27,279 nt of DNA, from positions 1 through 27,279 of the forward strand of contig MU400887.1 of assembly GCA_022578965.1 (NCBI GenBank), given 5' to 3'. A program made the translations under genes and the position numbers. Under the pieces are notes generated by a model. It worked only from the letters and a program-made list of their open reading frames with translations. It did not search any database and was not told where the DNA came from. Origin of the DNA: Xylaria sp. FL1777 (Eukaryota > Ascomycota > Sordariomycetes > Xylariales > Xylariaceae). Positions 21,637 through 27,279 of the stretch are shown here, one piece after another. Position 1 is the stretch's first letter. Each line of letters starts with the position of its first letter.

Positions 21637-24600
21637 ATATTAAAATAAAGCAGTGCAATTATGCAAGATTTATTATACTATTTTAATTGTAAGGAAATAA
21701 GTTATAACTTATGTATTTAAGCAATTAAGCTATATATAAATTAGGAAATAAAACAATTAATTAAAGAGCTATCTAACAATATAAATAAAGCAACTATACC
21801 TATTTTTTATTATAATGTGCATATTAGTTAAATTTATACTTTAAAGTTTAGCATAATATTTATACTTTTATTTTTATTATATAATTTAGCTTAAACTTAC
21901 TTTAGCTAGCTAGTTAGCTTATTTAATTATTTTATTTTATTTTAATTTTTTTTATTAAAATATAGCTGCTTTTAGTTTATTTTAATACTTATAATTATAA
22001 AGTTTTTTATTATTATTAGTGTTTTTTAAACAGGGTTAATATTATTTTTTTTTGCTTATTTAGTTTTATAAGTTTTTTTTTATTTTTTTTGCTACGTTTA
22101 AAAATAGTTTAAGCTTTAGTATTTATAAAAGCATTATAGTTTTATTAAAACTAGTTTTAGCTTTTTTACGTATTTAAATATATAAATAAAAGCTTTTAAA
22201 AATATTTAGCGTTTTTTTTATATAAATGTTTATAAAAAGTTTATACTTTTTTTTTTTTAAACTGTTAAGCTTAGCTAAGTTTTATATTTAGCTTATTATA
22301 TTTAAAAAAAAAATATCTGCAAAAGTATTTATAGCAAAATAACTTTATACTATTAAAACGTTTTTATATTGCTTATAATAGGACTTTTTTAATATAATTG
22401 TTGGTTTTTTTTGCTAGGAACTTTTTTTGCGCTTTAAAATAAAAAGCACTAAAAAAACAAAACAATTAACTTTTAGCTTTTTTTTTAGCGTTTTTTTTTT
22501 GTTTTATATATTTTTAATGTTTAATAATAAAAAAGCTAGCTTATTAGATTTAAAAAGTATTGCTTTTAATGCTTATAAAAGTTTATAAAGCTTAGTGTTT
22601 ATTATAAGTAATAAACGCAGATTTTTTTATAATTTAAAGCTAAAGTGCTTTTTAAGGTTTTTTTTTAAAAAATAAATAAGCTATTTATAACTTTTTTAAT
22701 TATTAACGTTTTTTTTTAAATATTAGCTTATTAAGTTACAAAATATATAGTATAAATATAAAGCTTTAATAAACTTATATATATAATTATTATATTAACA
22801 AAAGCAAAAAAATATAAAATAGCTTAATATAATTTTTATATTAAAGTGCTTTATTGTTTAATACTTTTGCAATTTTTAGAAAACTTGTTTGTTATTTTTA
22901 TTAGTAATATATTTAAAGTTTAAAATATATGCTACTTTTAAAACAGTATTAATAAAAATAGTAATTTAATAATTATTTAAATAATACTTTATTATAAAAT
23001 ATTTTATTTAAAAAGTTTTAGCAATTATTATAGCTTATTTTATGTTTTGCTAGTTTATAAAAAAAAATTTTATAAATTAGCTATATTTAAGTTTAATATT
23101 TATTTTTAAAGCTTTAGCTTTTTTATTTATATATAATTAAAGTAATACGTTTAATAAAGCTTTTATTTTGCGTTTATTTAGTTATTTTTTAGCGTTTAGC
23201 TTTATAAAAATATTTATAATATAAATAGCTTTAATTTTTTATTTTGTTATGTTTATTTTATAAAAGTTTTTATAGCAACTATAAATAATAAGCCTTTTTT
23301 AGTAATTTAAATACTTTTATTTATATTAGTAAGTTTTTTTAATAATTATTTATTATTTTAAAAAAAAGGTTTTTAGCTACTGCTTTTTATTATTTTTATA
23401 TATTATTTTTAAAACTTTACTTAATAAAAAACAATAAGCTAATTTTTGTTTATTATAAAGCTTTAATTTATTAAAATGTTTTAAGTTATTATTTTTTCAA
23501 TAATTATTTAAAGCTTTTTATAATAATAGTTTTTTTAAAGATTTTATAAATAATAACTATTAAATATTTAGTTTTTATACTGCAGGTTTTTATTTTTTAT
23601 ATAGCTTTAGCTTTATTGCTAAAACTATTAAAAATTTTATAAACTTAACGTTAAACTTATTAAAACAAAAGTTATTATTATTATAATGTTTTTTAATTTT
23701 AAATAAGTATTATATTAATATTATAAAACTTTTTATAACTATAAATTTTAATATTTAGCTTATAGCTTATAAAAATGCTTTTAAATATTTGTTTTTTAGT
23801 TTAAATATATAAAGTAGCATTTTGTTTATATTTATTAAGTAATTTTATATAATAAAGTATACTATAAAAGCTTTTTTTTAAAAATTAAGCGCTTTTTTAC
23901 TAAGTAACAAATTAAAAGTATAAAAAACTTTTATTAAAATTATATATAGTATAAACTACTAATATTTTAATGCTTTTTTATTATAATACTTTTTATATAT
24001 TAAATATATTGCTTTTTTTTATATTTGTTAAATTAAGTTTAAAAATAAGTTTTAGCAAGTTTTGCTATTTTTAAAAAACGTATAATTAAAGTGCTTTTTT
24101 AGTATTACTTTTTTGCTTTTTTTTAAGTTTTTAAAAAACAAACTTTTTATAAAAGTTACTTTTTTTTACGTAAAATAAAATTTTAAAACAAACTTTAAAA
24201 AAACATTAACTAAAAAAAGCAATATGTTTTTTAGCTAAACATTTTTTATATTTAGTTTTTTAATTTATAAAAAAAGTTAGCAAAGTAAATATTTTTTATA
24301 TTTTAAACTTTTAATAATTATTAGCTTTTTTTTAAAGCTATTTTTAAAAAGCCTTTAGTTTTTAAAAAAAAGCTTTTTATAATTAGCAGTTAAGTTTATA
24401 TATATATGTTTATTTTTTTTTTTTTTGCTTTTATTTTAAAATTTGCTATTTTTTATATTAGTTGTTTATATGCTTTAATATAAAATGCTAGCTTTTTAAA
24501 ACTTTTAAAAAGAAATATTTTTATTTTTAGCTAATTTGTAATATTAATAACTTTTTTAAAAATAAAAAATATAATAATTAAAAGTGTATATATATAATAA

Positions 24601-24942
24601 AAGCAATTTTTAATAATATTTAAGCATATATATGTTTTTTGCTATGTTTTACAATTAAATAAAAAATGCAAACAAGTTAGAAATTCTAATATAAGTTAAA
24701 AATATAAAAGCAAATAATATAAAAAATATAAAATATAAGTATTAATATTAATATTACTTATTATATATAATTTAATATTTTTAATTGTTAATTTAAGTTA
24801 TTATTTTTTAATAATTATAAGATTTTTTAAATATAAATGCTAAAAGTATTTATATTAAATATAAAAAGTTAAAACTTATTAAGTAAATAAAATAGCAAAA
24901 TTAAGTATAAATAAAAAGTTTAATAAAGCAAATATATATTGT
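21637..24942. other. Heavily mutated AT-rich DNA, no recognised feature
   Basis: About 3.3 kb with stops in all frames. From roughly 22000 to 24500 the plus strand is T-rich, like the antisense strand of the LINE family, so it may be another dead retroelement read on minus. I found no match to copies A-E, no TSD pair and no terminal repeat. Confidence 0.5.
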
Positions 24943-25006
24943 ATTACTTGGGCTAACAGCTTACTAGCTATGCTAGTTTTTATCTCTTATATATACAAAT
25001 AAAAAC
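24943..25006 (-). repeat. Second copy of the SINE 3' tail
   Basis: Starting at attacttg, this resembles 9076-9144: about 27 of the first 33 aligned positions agree, and the outer segment tacaaataaaaact matches tacaagtaaaaact. Most mismatches are transitions. Similarity stops upstream in sense direction, so the two elements share only the tail. This could be another SINE family or a LINE that supplies the SINE's tail. Confidence 0.55.
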
Positions 25007-27130
25007 TGTGCTTGTAAATCGAAAGCAAGCTATAAGCAGCTTACTTTTTTTTTAATAGCTAAATAAAAACATCTTATATTTATTCTTAAGTTGCACTAGT
25101 TTTACTATAATTTTATTAAATGCTTTGCTTTTTATTTCTTTGCTTTTAAGTTGTTTGCTTACTTGCATTATACTGTTAACTAAGTATATATACCCTTATA
25201 TAATTACTTTATAGTTCTTTTTCTTTTGTATTCTTTTTGCTTTATAGTTTGCTTGCTTTAGTATTACTGCTTGCTTTATGCTGCTTGCAGCAGTTTTTTT
25301 AGTTTTAGTACTTATTTAGCTAAGTGTACTGCTTTTTTTTTTTAGTTTTTTTTTAAACCTTTTTTTATTATATTGCTAATATATTGTAGTTTATTTGCTT
25401 TAGTATTGCTATTAGCTTTTTGCTGCACTAATCTTTTTATAACTAAATTATAACTAAATTATAAGCAAAGTTAATTGTTTATTACTTTTTAGTTTATTTT
25501 TTGCATATTTATTTTTTGAGCTACTTTTGTGCTTTTTGCAGTAAGCTTACTAAATAAGCATAGCTTATAAGTAACTTATGCATTAAGCAATATAAAATAG
25601 CAATAAGTAATAAGTTATTTTATTTAGCTATTTATGCTAATTTTTTTTTTTTAACTATTAATTTTATTACTTTTATTATTATTACTATTATATGCTTAGC
25701 TTATGCTTGCTTTAGTATATTAAAATGCTTAATTTGTAATATAATTAGTTATTAATGCATTATAATTATATAAAAATCTACTTTATTATAGCTGCTATAC
25801 TTTCTGCAGTATATATTTATAATTAGCTTAGCTTAAATATATATGCTAACTAGTATTAAGCTTATATATTTAAGGTTATAAATTATTTTGCTGCAGTTTT
25901 TACTAGTTATTTAATTTATAGTATTAAATAAAGTAGCTAATAGTTTATTACTATATAGTTTAAGCTTTTATAACTGCTTGTTATTATGCTTTTTTGCTAT
26001 AATGCTAATTTTTAAAATAAAAATAAGTGCTTTAGTGCTTTATACTAAAGTATTACTAATAGCTTTAAAATTTATATTTATTAAGCATGTTAAAATGCTT
26101 AAGCTATACTGCTATTATATTGCTTATATTATAGTAGTATATTATGCACTTTTTGTTGCTATTTTTTTTATGCTAACTATATAAGAACATTAATAACTTT
26201 TATGCTTGCAATATTACTAGCAAGTTTGCTAAGTGCTTATAATATAAAAAAAGCAAAGTAAACGCTAAAAGTAGCAGTTATAGTTTTATAAGTACTTTTA
26301 ATTATATTAATATTTATATGTTTTTAAGTTTTACTTTATGCTTATTTTAACTATTAAAGTTCTTTTAATTTTAAATACTACTAACAATTTTTTAGCTTAA
26401 AAAAGTTAATAAAAAACTTTAATTATTTATTAAAGCTTGTATAGCTATACGTTATTTTTGTATTAATAAAAATATTTAAGCTGCGTTTATAGCTAATATG
26501 CAACTTTAAGTTACAATTAAAAAAGCAAAAAAAGCTATAGCAAATAAAAAAGCTAAAAGTTCTACATAAATAAGCTAGTTAAAAAGTATTTATATAACTT
26601 TTAAAGGTTAACATTGTTATATATTTAATAGCTAGAAGTTTTAGTAAAATTTCAGTGTTTAATGCTTAATAAAGTTGCTTAATTGCTTTGCTTTTTTATA
26701 ATATATGCTTTTTAACTTTTATAGTTTTATGTTTATAATTTTATATTGCTGTTTTTAATACTTTATTATATTATGCTTTACTTTAGAATTTATAAACGTA
26801 AACTTATAATAAGCAGCCTTTTTAAAACTATAAGTAGCAAACAGCTTTATAACAAATGCTTTAGCTTTTGCTCCGTAGTTATAGTAAATTTTTTTTAGCT
26901 TAAAAAAAAGCTAATATTAATGCTTAGCTGCTTTTGCTTTATATTTAAAGGCCTTTGTTTTTATATTTTTGCAGCTACTTATAACCTAATCAGTTCTTTA
27001 GCTACGTTATAATAGCTAAGCCTTTTTATATTTAAAACTTATCTAGCTATCCCACGTGCTTTTTTTAGGTCGTGCAATAACTAGTAGCTTAATTAAAAAT
27101 TTGTTTGCTCTTTTAGTATGCTGCAGGTAA
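25007..27130 (-). other. Less mutated stretch, possible relic element with the SINE-like tail
   Basis: G+C-containing dinucleotides lost elsewhere (CC, GG, TC, GA) reappear here, for example cccacgtgc and ggtcgtgc near 27050-27080. The minus strand is A-rich and purine-rich like the sense strand of a retroelement, and the SINE-like tail lies at its minus-strand 3' end. No intact gene is found. The 68-codon plus frame at 25978-26184 is Leu/Ile/Phe/Tyr-rich and looks antisense. Confidence 0.35.
25055..25315 (-). pseudogene. Possible relic coding segment, Lys/Ala/Gln-rich, one internal stop
   Basis: On the minus strand this frame runs about 86 codons with a single in-frame TAA at 25198-25196. 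It is rich in Lys, Ala, Gln and Ser (for example KKTAASSIKQAVILKQANYK), a composition suited to a coiled coil and unlike the Phe/Ile/Leu frames elsewhere in the window. No family is recognised. It sits just upstream, in sense, of the SINE-like tail, so it could be the C-terminal part of an element's protein. Chance is not excluded. Confidence 0.2.
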
Positions 27131-27279
27131 TAAAGCAAATATAATAAAAAAAAAGCTAAAATATATATTTTTAAATTAATGTACTTTTTTTTTATAAACT
27201 TATTATATTATTTTTAATTTATTAATTAATTATTTTATTGCTAAAATAAATTATTAATTATTAAATGCTTTTATAATAA
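27131..27279. other. AT-rich DNA at the window edge
   Basis: Almost pure A/T with no gene or clear repeat other than short TTAATTAATTA runs. Confidence 0.5.

Noticed and set aside
25978..26184. 68-codon plus frame with hydrophobic residues
   Set aside because: Composition-driven, no ribosome or splice context, and probably antisense to the relic element in this stretch.
27085..27115. Possible further TIR of the 1.9-kb element (tagtagcttaattaaaaa)
   Set aside because: Only about 17 AT-rich bases agree with a 2-3 base gap, and the match fails beyond them.
1..27279. Mitochondrial or apicomplexan AT-rich DNA
   Set aside because: No organelle genes, rRNA or tRNAs are present in 27 kb, and transitions between repeat copies plus nested LINE, SINE and TIR elements fit nuclear fungal repeats better.
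1..27279. CRISPR arrays, defence systems or other prokaryotic gene clusters
   Set aside because: No regularly spaced repeats with unique spacers, no operon-like frames and no ribosome binding sites were found.

Overview
This window reads as a mutation-killed transposon graveyard, most likely an AT-rich block of a filamentous fungal (ascomycete-type) genome. GC is very low: a 240-base hand count at 5161-5400 gives 38 G+C, about 16%. Repeat copies differ almost only by C/T and G/A transitions, as expected of repeat-induced point mutation (RIP). I find no intact protein gene, rRNA, functional tRNA or CRISPR array. The open frames present are 60-90 codons of Phe/Leu/Ile/Tyr/Lys and follow from base composition. 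Fungal origin is an inference from the mutation style and element types; no marker gene proves it.

Layout. Positions 1-19729 are built from one family of about 5.1 kb that I call a non-LTR retrotransposon (LINE), because copies end in (TAA)n and one is flanked by a 15-bp target duplication. Five copies are visible. A (1-5010, sense minus) is followed head-to-head by B (5015-8726, sense plus). C (8727-17868, sense minus) is split by two later insertions: a tRNA-derived SINE (9062-9800, minus) with a perfect 16-bp target duplication, and a 6.06-kb DNA transposon (11543-17603) with 27-bp terminal inverted repeats. E (17958-19729, sense minus) is split by D (18013-19059, sense plus, 5'-truncated). 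The simplest history is that B jumped into C and A jumped into B; the missing halves should lie left of the window.

Positions 19732-21636 form a second DNA transposon, about 1.9 kb with 62-bp inverted ends. 21637-24942 is heavily mutated DNA with nothing recognisable. 24943-25006 resembles the 3' tail of the SINE, including a small hairpin, and is followed by a less mutated stretch up to about 27130 that may be a relic element read on the minus strand.

The most unusual signal is the mutation context. Surviving cytosines almost all follow a purine (GpC or ApC), while TpC and CpC are nearly gone. CpA, the classic RIP target, is still common. This suggests a deamination-like process reading the 5' neighbour rather than the 3' neighbour.
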